Assembly: GCF_024868665.1 (NCBI RefSeq)
Contig: NC_079898.1
Location: 27,013,972 to 27,077,971, forward strand
From: Triplophysa rosa
Lineage: Eukaryota > Chordata > Actinopteri > Cypriniformes > Nemacheilidae
DNA: 64,000 nt
Direction: 5' to 3'
Under the pieces are notes generated by a model, which was not told where the DNA came from, ran no database searches, and saw only the letters and a list, made by a program, of their open reading frames with translations. The position numbers and the translations under genes are program-made. Of this stretch, positions 11,713 through 22,533 are shown piece by piece. How positions within the stretch are numbered: position 1 is the first letter of the stretch; every line of letters begins with the position of its first letter.

Positions 11713-13727
11713 TGAGAAAAAAAGAGAAAATGACTACATGGAAGGCTGTCAGATCTGTGCTGTCTGATGAGACACATCTCAGTGTGCATTCAAGCACACG
11801 TCTTTATCTCTGTTCCCAAACCTAGAGAGCATTGAATGGCTTATAGTCAGAGTCCTGTAATGAAAGCATGTTCCAAAGGTGTGCTGAAACATTGTGTTAT
11901 TAGGAACTTCTTTAGGTTCAATTTATAAAGCTTGAAAAGACAATCCTGTTTACAATAGTAAAGCGAGTTATATTATAAATACATTTTTTTACAATTATTA
12001 AAAATTATGATATCATTTTATTTTACAATATTCAAAAAATATTTTTACATTATACATTTTATATAAAAAATAAATAGATAATGTGTCATTCAGCACTGAA
12101 AGTCATTAACCTTATTGGATGGGTATCTTTGGAGACATCTCAATAGTGTTGGAGCTCTGCACTTGCTTTAACTTACTTTCTTGTGGAAGTCTTCTATAAC
12201 AACAACAACATGTCTCATTTCAGTCGTTCAGTTGCTTGCTTAAATAATCACACTCTGGAATTGAGGACATGAAATTGCCTTCTAGCTCTTCTCTCGAGGT
12301 GTGTTATGTATAAGGTTTCTTTGTTCTTTGCTGTCTCTGTTAATCTATCCGTGTGTGTGTGTGTGTGTGTGCGTGTGTGTGTGTGTGCGATGCGTAATGC
12401 TGTGAGATCTGTACCGCTGCCATGACCGTGTGAAGATGCTCTAGCACTTTGACAGAGAATATGTGACGCTGGAAAACCACTTAACCGCAGGGATTGAGAC
12501 GCGCAACAGAGAACGAGAACCTGGCATGAAAATAAACACAGAGTGCAGAATGAGAGAGAGGCAAAGCAGGATTTATCAGGGTGAAAGAAAAACAGATAAA
12601 GAGAGAGAGAGAGGGAATAGATGTGGAAGTGATTTGGAGAGAAGATGATGAGAAATGGAGAGCAGGAGGGAATTGATGGGGAGAGCCAGATACTGAGAAT
12701 TAATCATCAATAAAAGCAGCCAGGGAGAACAGAGAAAGAGCGAGCGGGAGAGAGAGAATTGAAAATTCACAGACAATAGATGTCATGGGAACCAATTACA
12801 TGGCAAAGGTAGGAGAGTTCTCAGTGGAGTCTGTTATTATGCATGTGGGGTGGCATCTTCATCACTCCTTGCACCTCATCCTATCATCGTGCTTTTCAGA
12901 AGCTTATTGAGGTTCTCACAATGTTTAACAATGTGTAACATCATGCTGTGGGAATCTTAAAAGAACAAATTGAAGGTTTGCAAAGATGAATAATTTGGTG
13001 GTGGTGGTGGTGTTTGCTAATGCAAGCATCATTCTTACTCGTGCTCACAGTAAACAGCTGCTGTCCGAGGTGCTGAAACTCCTGTTACATCACTGACAGA
13101 AAACAGGAAGCGTGTTTTCTTACCATCATAAACAGTTTCAGCACTCTATTGGCTCTGTGGTATTTTCACTTTAAACATTATATTACTTAATGTACAAATG
13201 AGTTTTGTTATCGTGCTGAATGTCTTGTAAGCACAATTTAATCTACACAAACCTTTACAAAATGCATCTCACTGATTCAGAGTAAAACTAGAAAAATGTT
13301 GCTTTGCAATATTTAGATCCTAATTCCCTGATTGTTGTACTAATATAGTTTTACATGAGAGACTAAGTGAGCCAAAATTATTAGGAACAGCTTCAGCAGT
13401 CTGAACAAAGAAAAGCTCCTTTTGTTTAGCTGTGTTTAAACAGATCAAATGTGTGTAACATCATGGATGCAAACTTCTCACATTTGAGTATTTTCGAAAG
13501 CTTCAGGGAGGAATGCAAATGCTGCATGTGATTAAGTCTTTGTATTCTGTATCACCTGTCCTGTAATATGCACTTTAATTCATGGTCATCTGTGTCCATG
13601 GTGTTGATTTCCAATAGAGTTCAGTTATTTCAGGAGCTTTAAACGCACTGACAGACTTGTTGTTACTCGATTAATAAAACAACAATGCAAACAAAAACAA
13701 CAGTCAGTCTAGAACATCGATCTATCC
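11713..13727. other. Gene-free stretch with simple repeats
   Basis: It contains a (TG)n tract at 12352-12388, a purine-rich GA stretch at about 12550-12770 and a (GGT)n run near 12998-13010. No exon was recognised. Confidence 0.5.
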
Positions 13728-15660
13728 CAGGCACGCAGATAGAACTAGGGACGGGGCGGACACGACCCCCTCAGATCCCGATCTGTCCCCCTCACTTTCC
13801 CTACGAAAGGCTACAAATATCGGTAAAACTGAGGATTAATCAGGATTTCCGCTATGTACGCTAGCCAAGTAGAGGCGGACAGGCCGGCCGCTCCTTCATT
13901 ATTTTGCCGTCAATGCTTCAGAATCGAGTCGTCCACCGACGTTTACGTTCTCTGTGTGCTGCTGGCTGCTAGCCTGCTACGACTCCTGACCCCGCCCCCG
14001 GGAAGAACCATACGTCACAGCAGCGCTATGAAGGTATTTCAGTAGCAAAACTTGAGAGCATGTAGATTTTAATTTGTGAACTTGTAAAGTGAGTATTTGT
14101 ACCTGTACACTAAAATGTACACTCACAGCCCCAATGTTAAAACTTGTTAAATAAAAAATTTTATTTTTATTTTTTTTTTTTTTTTTTTTTTTTTAATTTT
14201 TTAATTTTTTTTTTTTATTTTTATTTTTTTTAAAATTTTTTTTAATTTTTTAATTTTTTTTTTTCAAATTTTTTTGTTTTTTTTAATTTTTTTTTTTTTT
14301 TTTTTTGTTTTCCTAGATTCAGATTTGAATTGTAACCACAAACAGGCATCTACAACCTCTCAAACCTGTCACTGCAGTTTCAAATCTTCCCGCCTTGACT
14401 TTTGCTACTATTTTCACGATAAACCCGTTGCAAAACTAATTTGTGCACTTGAAAGCTCAGAGGCGAGACAAACACTTTTTATTTATATTTTTATGAGTAT
14501 GTCTTATCATGTGTTTATTGTGTGTATGTTTCTTATGTATTATTGAATCAGGTCGGAGCAAACCTATTGCTATTGAAGTCCACTGCAAATGTCTTTACTA
14601 AGGACAATAAAGTATCATTCATTCATTTCATTTCATTATTAACATTTTTGTTGACGCATTATATGTATAATACACGCCCGCACATGCACATAAATATGTG
14701 TATATATATACGTATACGTCTTTTCAATTAAAACCTTTTAATTAAATACTGACTTAACATTGATAGCTTACAACTTTGAAACGCTCCGCAACGCTAAGTA
14801 GTTTGATAACGTTTGCTCCGCCCACTTCCGGCATGAGACTTCTGCCATGGCGCTGCTGCCTTGTGACTGCTGTGACATATGGTTCAATTGTGCCTGTAGT
14901 AGCGGTAACCATAGTGATCAAATGCCATCATCGATGACTGAGCTGGTGATTTTTATGGACTGAAACAAATAGACTGCATAACTGCCACACAAAGGCTATG
15001 AAGAGACAAAAAACATTCCCATCGTTTTTCAAAAACTAAACAATGTAAGTGTCCTATGCCTGTTGACTTTTCCCAGATGTGGCAGATTAGTTTTGTTATT
15101 TGTATACCTAGTCTTTTGCACTTAGCAAACTCAGCAAAACGTGGAGAGCATGACTATGCAATTAGGTGAGTGGACAGAGGCAAATAGCGAATTTACAAAA
15201 AAAAGAGTTGCATAAATCAAACAATTTATCGTCAGGAAATAATAATTTATCTGGACTTGCAAGACTTAATTAGGGTCTTGGCATAACATTATCATCTAAC
15301 CCAATGTGCTGTATAAGTTGACTGAGGTAAATTTACTGATTTGTGTTTAAATGTTTAAATAAAACATATTTTGCAGAAGGCATGAAGTTTTGATGGGTGA
15401 TTGGCATACTAGACAAATAACAGTTTGATCATGCATTGCTAGTGTTGATCAGATAGGCCTTTGTTCGACGTTGTTTATTTAGCCTATGATTTCAAATAAG
15501 AATCCTCCAATGGCTTTTTATTACAAACCATTAGCCCAATTTACGCAAAGTAACTATTGAGCATTAGTTAAGCCCAAATTACACAAAATAAGTAACTGAG
15601 TTGACATCATTTGCTGACAGCTTGGTGCCCCCCAGTTAAAAAATCCAATCTGCGCCCCTG
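13728..15660. mobile_element. Non-autonomous hAT-type element, 1.9 kb
   Basis: The left end CAGGCACGCAGA and right end TCTGCGCCCCTG form short imperfect terminal inverted repeats. They are flanked by an exact 8-bp duplication, ATCTATCC, at 13720-13727 and 15661-15668. Eight-base duplications and CAGG-type ends are typical of hAT elements. No hAT transposase frame is visible. The body holds a GC-rich block at about 13850-14040 and a T-rich tract. Confidence 0.75.
14156..14310. repeat. T-rich low-complexity tract
   Basis: About 150 bases of T runs broken by short A runs, inside the hAT-type element. The nearby 'GGACAATAAAGTATCATTCA' (about 14602) resembles 3' tails of fish retroposons, so the tract may mark a minus-strand poly(A). 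Confidence 0.8.
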
Positions 15661-16005
15661 ATCTATCCTGCTGAATCATGTCAACACACTGAAGCGACTG
15701 AAGAACAATGGGCAGTGAAATGTTCGGGTTTATTGGAGGCTTTGGAGAAAATAGAGGTATGGTTTCCCAAAAACAGCGGAAATGTTGCAAAATGTTTGAA
15801 TAAAAATGAAATCATAAAATCACGTGACAAACTTTAGTTGTTTTTCGATGTATGGGTCGATTCGATCTGCGCAGCGTCAAGTGGAGCACAGCTTTTATAT
15901 AATGGGCTATATGTTCGGTCATTGTCTGTTACTGTGGTAATTAGCGTGAGTTAAGGAAACGATTTGACATCACACTTTCATATTCAAATACAGATTCTAT
16001 CACTA

Positions 16006-16621
16006 AGCGGGTTTCCATCACTCTGGTTTTATTCGCATTTTGAAGTTTCGCATCAGAAACGAGTGATGGAAACGGCAAATTTCGAATTAAAAACCCTTAA
16101 TTCGCAAAAAAGTTTTTACGCTCGCTTGAGGTGGTTTTTCGTTTTTGCGAAAAAGGTTAATGTGAATAATGGGAGATGGAAACGCATTTGTCGAATAAAT
16201 TCCTCCAAAAAGTAGCGTAACTGCACTATGAGACTGCGTAACCTGACTAACCAGACTACTGATCTTGTTACACAGCATCAGAAATGTTGTTACGGTCATT
16301 CTTAAATGCCTGAGCAAAGTCGTCAAAGTATTCTGTAATTGCCTCTTAGAACTGTCACGACTGTGTTTCCCGAACAGCAGACATCCACAAAAGCACCGCA
16401 TTTATTGTGTTTCGTAATCGTCTGCTTGCGCAAGTATTATTCTATATGAAAATCATTATATTCAGTGGCTTCTCTTACTTTTCTTACTGATATTTAGTAG
16501 CAGTTTATTAGGAAGTGACGGTTGACTAGTTGGATGGAAACGGTGCTTATTCGAAAATGTTTTATGTGATATTCCAATTTTGCGCGTAAGATAAATTCGC
16601 AAGTTTGGATGGAAACCCGGC
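16006..16621. mobile_element. MITE with GGGTTTCCATC ends, beside the GABA-A gene leader
   Basis: The left end AGCGGGTTTCCATCA and right end TGGATGGAAACCCGGC are inverted repeats flanked by TA (16004-16005 and 16622-16623). Related 'GATGGAAACG' sub-blocks recur inside. There is no transposase. It ends a few dozen bases before the CpG-rich leader of the GABA-A receptor gene. Confidence 0.65.
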
Positions 16622-16629
16622 TAGTGATA

Positions 16630-16885
16630 CTGAAGCACCCCAGACAGAGCGCGCGGTATTAGTCACGTGGCTGACGCACCTCAGTCAGAGCGCGCGCTGC
16701 GGGGGAGTGTGTGTCACTTGTGCCTCGCGCACTTTACGCGTCTTGACTGTGCACGAATCGGAGTAAAAAGGCTCTTAAACCTAATTTACTTTAGATGACA
16801 CGGGAAGTTGAATGTCTCTCTGGACGCTGTTTGACAATATTTTGTGATATTTGTGAGAAATGCGCTTATCCGCGCGGCGCCACAG
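16630..16885 (+). promoter_or_regulatory. Probable promoter and non-coding exon 1 of the GABA-A receptor gene
   Basis: This CpG-rich block stands out from AT-rich surroundings. It has a CACGTG E-box at 16664-16669 and two near-identical 20-base units (GCACCCCAGACAGAGCGCGC at 16635 and a variant at 16676). It ends in a good splice donor, CCACAG|GTAAGAG, at 16885/16886. The next acceptor in the gene is at 22452 in front of the signal-peptide exon, so this is the best candidate for the 5' UTR exon. The transcription start is unknown and no TATA box is obvious. Confidence 0.5.
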
Positions 16886-18071
16886 GTAAGAGATCCGACT
16901 GGATTTCTGACTGGAAACGGTTCCAGGAATTCAGTTATTGGACCATTTTAAAACGATGAATTTGTTCATTTAATTGTGTAAATGTAATAATGCGTTAGAT
17001 TGTTGTACGGTGCTCTTGGTTTTGTTAGTCTTTTCGAGTCCCAATGCGATGTTGTATGCATGTGAATTTCACAATTTTACCTTCATTCACCTTTTCCATT
17101 TAACACTGAAGCAGGTTTACTGTATTCTTGCAGAGCACAGTGTATACACATGTCGTTGTTGTATTGTGTAATGTATAAACATGTGGTTGTATAATGCGTA
17201 CGTCTCATTTGTTGGATGGACGTTAATTAGCAGAAAGAAACCCATTTATAAGTTGGCTGGAGTTATGTGTCTGTCAAATGTGAATTTCATTGCGGTGTTT
17301 ACTGTATAGAAGGAAAACTGATCATACGAAACTTGAAGGTGTCTGTTGTTTATCGTCTTATTCGATGACATTTGATTTATTATGCAGTTGAATAGTTGAT
17401 AACTTATTTTTCGTGCTCATCCATAAATATTTGCTTTTCCATCTTTACTATTTTTACACTTTTGTATTCGATCTTATGGGATATTTCATGTTAAGGCACC
17501 ATTTACAGTTGCAGTTATAAGTCAGGCTTAAACATATAACATTTGCATGTTGAGAAAATATCGAGTCTCATTTTCTTCTCATCTGTATGCATAAACCCAT
17601 AAATGAGCAAATGACATATAATGTGTGTGTCTATTATTTCCAGGGATGAAATGTGACGTAATATTACAGCTGTATTGAGCACATGTACTGAATCCCACAG
17701 CGGACAGCGCCTCTGAATCAAGCATGACCTTACAGAGCCAATGTAGGAGTGAGAATGAACAGGATTAACATACATCATTTATTTTTTAGGAGGGTTGAGG
17801 AGGATGTTCCCTCTTCTTATCATCAACATTCCAGAAGTGAGTGTCACATTTCCTCCTCAATCACCTCCTGAAAGACTGTCGTCATGTGGAGGTTCAGCTT
17901 TATCAGGCACTCAAGAAATTAACTGCATTTCACATCAGACATCATCGTTTACAGAAAAACAGCATGAAAAGGAGGAATACATATAGAGATAATTGTTTGT
18001 ATTTGGAGATGTCACCAAACTCCTAACCCTCAAGATATTTCTTAGTATTTGCTTATTTGTATAACAACTAT

Positions 18072-18943
18072 TAGGGCTGTGCAAAAATATCCATCCAGAA
18101 AACTCGCAAAAATAGTGTATCGACAGTCCAACCACTACTATCGATATATTTTTTTAAATCACGTTTAACGTCATATACAGTTTATACGGCCAAGCAGGAG
18201 TAAGCATTGGGCTCTAGCTTTCAGAGCCGACGCGTGGGTTCGCTTTGATTTTAGGATGCACAGCCGCGAGTTTAGAGCGCGCATGAAACGCGCATTGGAT
18301 AATTCGATTATATTCACGTGACCCACAGTTTGGGAACCTCTGTTCTAGAGGTCCATGCACGTCAAGGCCACTCTTCAACTTATTCTTAGACCACGTCCAC
18401 AATAATAGATTTTCATTTCAAAACAGAGTTTTCGTTTTAAAAACGCTCTTCGTCCACACTCATGTTTCCCAAGTGCTGTGCTTATATCCATGTAGCCTGC
18501 TGCACATGAGTAGCATAATAACTAACTAATAACTCCGAGTTATTCAATATTCTGTCTCCTAAAATGCAATCTACAGTATGCACGAATTGACATTAATGCT
18601 ATCAAGCTAAAGAGCAGCCAAAACAACCCTGAGCACTGACCAAAACAGAATAGAAAATGTAACGGATTTAATGGTTATAATGGGAATTGTATTGGTTTTT
18701 ATGGAAACTATAATGGTGTCTACTGGTATGTGGTGGATTTTATTGGTGGGATGTTAAAAAGCCTCAGGTGGTCCACAGCAAGTTGAATTTTCAGCTCTAT
18801 TTTCATATTACATTTTTGATTAAAAAAGTATTGCAATATATTGCAGTATGTATCATATCGAAATATATTGCAATATACTGTATCGTGACACATCTGTCGT
18901 GATATGTATCGTATCGCAAGGCCCTTGCCAATACACAGCCCTA
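18072..18943. mobile_element. Non-autonomous hAT element in intron 1 of the GABA-A gene
   Basis: Terminal inverted repeats TAGGGCTGTG/CACAGCCCTA are flanked by an exact 8-bp duplication ACAACTAT (18064-18071 and 18944-18951). The inside has no transposase frame. It includes 'TTGGGAACCTCTGTTCTAGA' and TATCG-rich subterminal sequence near both ends. Confidence 0.85.
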
Positions 18944-20680
18944 ACAACTATACACATTTCTTGTCATACCAAGCTCTGGAATATTTTATTGGGTAGAAAT
19001 TGTGACTGTGTTGTGGACAAGGATGGTCAGTTAAAGTTTAAATGGTTGAGATCCACTGCAGTGTAGAATGAGGAACAAACATGACATGAAAAAATCATTT
19101 GGCTAGTTAAGATGGCATGTGCTTTTGTTTTTGTAAGCAGTTATATTTATGACGAAACAAATGGAGAGATGGAAAAGATGTGATAATGTTTCTTTATAGG
19201 CATGCAAAGCTAAACCCATAACATCTGAGAGTTGAGAGGCTGAGCCTTATAAATGATTGTGATAGTGTCTTCTGATCTGTTTAAGGTCAGAAACATGACC
19301 GCTCTCATGCCCGGCTCAGGAAAGGGCTATAATGGCTTTCCTAAAGCTCTCTCTCTCCATCTGTCCACTGGCTTGATTGACCATGAATCATATTTAGGTC
19401 AGTCTGCGCAGTGGGAGGGTTGATGTGTTGCTGTACGTACGTGACTCTCTCACCCCTTGATCTGCTCCTTTATTGTTGCTACTTGTCTTTTGATGTGTGT
19501 GTTCTACATTATAGTCTGTCCTCCTCATGACCTTTGGTTCCTTCAGGGTCAATCAGTCAAGAACACAAACCCAAGTGACATGTGAAATGTTTGACCCTGC
19601 TGCTGATTCATAATGTCCTGCCCACTCTTCCTGTTTGATGAGTGTGACCCTGACGGTCTTAGACTGTAACTAACTGATATTGACGGATGGTTGGATTGAT
19701 TAGGGAACTCATATACATTGTTGACATTTTTATGTCATTGCGCCACATTTTTGTAGATTGTTTAGTCAACTAATACAGACTCAAATGTTGCTCTTAGCTC
19801 AATAGATCTAATGTAGTTTCTTTTTTAGACAAATGTTTCGTAACTGTTTCATTTAGTACTTCATTTTGTTTCAGATGTTCATCAGAAATGAAGGCACAAA
19901 TGTTCATATGAACTCTTTTTTTATATTGCTATCTTGTCTTTTGGCAAATCTCATGGTTGAGGTCTCTGTAACTCTAGAGAACAGTTCTGTTTGCATGAAA
20001 AACAATAGCTTTTTCCTTTCCTATGGGACATGCAGTATGTAGTATTTCCGCAGGCTGTCATTCGGCAGGACTTATTTATGGTGGTCAGGTTAACTGTGAT
20101 GTCTCAGTGTTTGCGTGCCGCTGTAGACAGATGGGCAGACATTATAGAAGTGCCACAGAGCAGCAGGTGCCTCTTACGCTCTGTCTGATTAAAACTAATG
20201 TGCTCTCTGGCCCAGGTGCATCATGGGAACTGAAGTTGGTGCAGTATTTTTCTGGATGTGTGTGCTGGTTTATTCACAGTGCAGCTCTTGTAGAGATGGT
20301 GATACAGCTTTAAGAATACAGTTATATGATGTCAGCTCAGTGTATTTTGTTTAAAACTGTTGGTTACATTATACCACAAAATGTACAAAACCTGACAAAT
20401 CGTTAGTCAGAGTTCATGGCGAAATGTGTTTGGGGTTAATCTTTGTGAGTTCACGTGTAATAGTTGCGGAGAGGACATACAAAAACAAAAAGTGTTTGAA
20501 CAAGAAGAGTTTGGGATTGAGGTTTTAGAGGTTTTAGAGGTTTTGTTACGTGGGATTTTATGAAGATCTTCACTAAGGGTAGACAGTCTCACAGTTTCTG
20601 TTTGTCGCATAGAAAGAACAGCCCTCGAGCAACTATAATGATTACAAATGGTTAGCAGCGCACTGGGTTTTAGAACAATT
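18944..20680. other. Intron 1 sequence without recognised elements
   Basis: Intronic sequence of the GABA-A receptor gene; no exon-like or repeat-like feature recognised. Confidence 0.4.
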
Positions 20681-20685
20681 CAATT

Positions 20686-21060
20686 CAATTCAATTTTATT
20701 TATATAGCGCTTTTCACAATGTGCATTGTTCCAAAGCAGCTTTACAGGAGCAAATAAGAAAAACACAGAAAGGTAAAACACAGCACAGTGCATGGTGTTT
20801 ATAGACCAAGCAAGATCATTATAATAAATAATATCTAATAAATAAATGAATAAATAAATAAATAAATGCAGTCTCCCGGTGAGCAAGCCAACACTGCACT
20901 GCTCTGCTGTGGCGAGGAACCCAAACTCCAATGATGAATAATGGAGAAAAAAAAACCTCGGGAGAAACCAGGCTCAGCCGGGAGGGCCAGATCTCCTCTG
21001 ACGTGTCATAGCTGCACTCAGTGACCCCGACCAAAGCCACCGAGCAACGTCCACAGTGTG
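20686..21060. repeat. Dispersed repeat with CAATTCAATTTTATTTATAT end
   Basis: It starts with CAATTC repeats followed by 'TTTATTTATATAGCGCTTTT' and 'CAAAGCAGCTTTACAGG', a motif set found in very many fish repeats. AATA-type simple repeats follow at about 20825-20865. Its class is unclear; it could be the reversed 3' end of a non-LTR retroposon. Confidence 0.5.
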
Positions 21061-22452
21061 AACAGAACAGTGTGTGTGTGGTTTAGTGGTCTAATACAAG
21101 CTGAAAAAGACTGAATCCCTATAATTGTTATCTGCAGTTCTTCATCTGGCATCACAGTGTTTTTCTGTCTTTTTCCATGTTGTGTCTGCACAGAAAAGGT
21201 GTTACTCTTTAGAGAATCCGAATCATGAATCATACCCCTTTCCCTGCCTCTGTAATCTCTCCATTCTTCAAATAATTAGAGCAGATGATACGCAAACTAT
21301 GCCAACGTTTGTGTTCTTATGTTCAGCGTCATTAAATATCACATTTTCATTCCCAGTGCTGAGATACAGATGATACGGATGCTGTTTATATACTGTAGGC
21401 AGGTAATGAGTTTTAAACTGAGGTCATGTCGCAGTGATTGATGATTCCTGTAGTATGAGACTATATTGATTTGACCCATAATACTGAATACTGAAGAAGA
21501 CAGCCTGTGACTTTAAAGATGTTCATTACAGCACTTTATACCCTTCAGGGGTTATGATCCAGATTTCACTTTCTGTGCTTTACATGTGTGTTTAATGACA
21601 CTGAAGTTTGCTATTGACAGATTTCTAACAAAGAGTTCTTTCTCTAATGTTGAATGCACATTTGTGAATTACCACTATTCTTGATGTAAACTTGAGCACT
21701 TTCGTGAATCCAGAAACCAAAAGGAACATGCCCTTTGACAATGTTTTGTTATTCTTTGTTGTGTTGTATATTTCTTCGCAGATCTATTATTGTCGTGACC
21801 AATGCCTTCATCCCTCTTATGTATGCTGTGAATTTTAACTGCACTCTGCGTGTCGTGACCGGGCTTTTTGCTTTTTCTAGTTTACAAACAGTCAGACTGG
21901 ATGCCATCTGGAAGGTTTTCTGCTTGCTTTTATCCTCGCAGTAAACTGAAAATAGAGAAGGAGAGAGATTTTAAGAGTGAGAAATATGATTTCTTTCATG
22001 ACGTTTTGTTTAAACTGCAGATGTGTGCCGTCGCTGTGTTTGTGGGAGAGTTATTACAGTCGGATGATGTTTGCTGGAGACTTGTGTTTGAAACGTGTTC
22101 TGTGTCGTATGAGTGTGGATTTTACTGTATAAACGTGCCGAAAGGGCAGATGTCAAGAGAATGGATCTCTCACATGGAGAGTCTCACGGTGAAGAAGATG
22201 ACCATCTGTGATGAAGTTTAGCACATGAAAGATGTCATTTCACACTCACAGCATAATGCAATATATTACTGCGTCCTAACTCAATGCATTTGTGTGTTTT
22301 TTCAGTGAAATCAGTGTAGGATTAATAGCATTAAATATACTTATTATGCTGACTATGAAATTCTGTGATTCTGCAGATGAGCTCATACTGTGTGTTGACC
22401 CTGTGCATGTGGAATGAGATCATTTCATTGACCTGCTTGTGTTCTTCCTCAG

Positions 22453-22533
22453 ATAGACCTCACCAGACCGACGCTCTCATCCTCTCAACATGACCATCTT
22501 CAGCTCTTTATTTGTTCTTCTCTTCATCAGCAG
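22453..22533 (+). CDS. gabrp/gabrz-like: GABA-A receptor exon 2: 5' UTR end and signal peptide
   Basis: An acceptor (TTCTTCCTCAG, ending at 22452) is followed by 37 untranslated bases. An ATG at 22490 encodes the hydrophobic [14 protein letters not shown], and the donor AG|GTAAGAG follows at 22533. Two bases carry into exon 3 and complete an arginine codon. This is the only upstream exon that both supplies a signal peptide and joins in phase. Confidence 0.75.

Noticed and set aside
11490..11825. Several overlapping open frames of CVCV/HTHT repeats
   Set aside because: Produced by the TG/CA dinucleotide tract on both strands; not genes.
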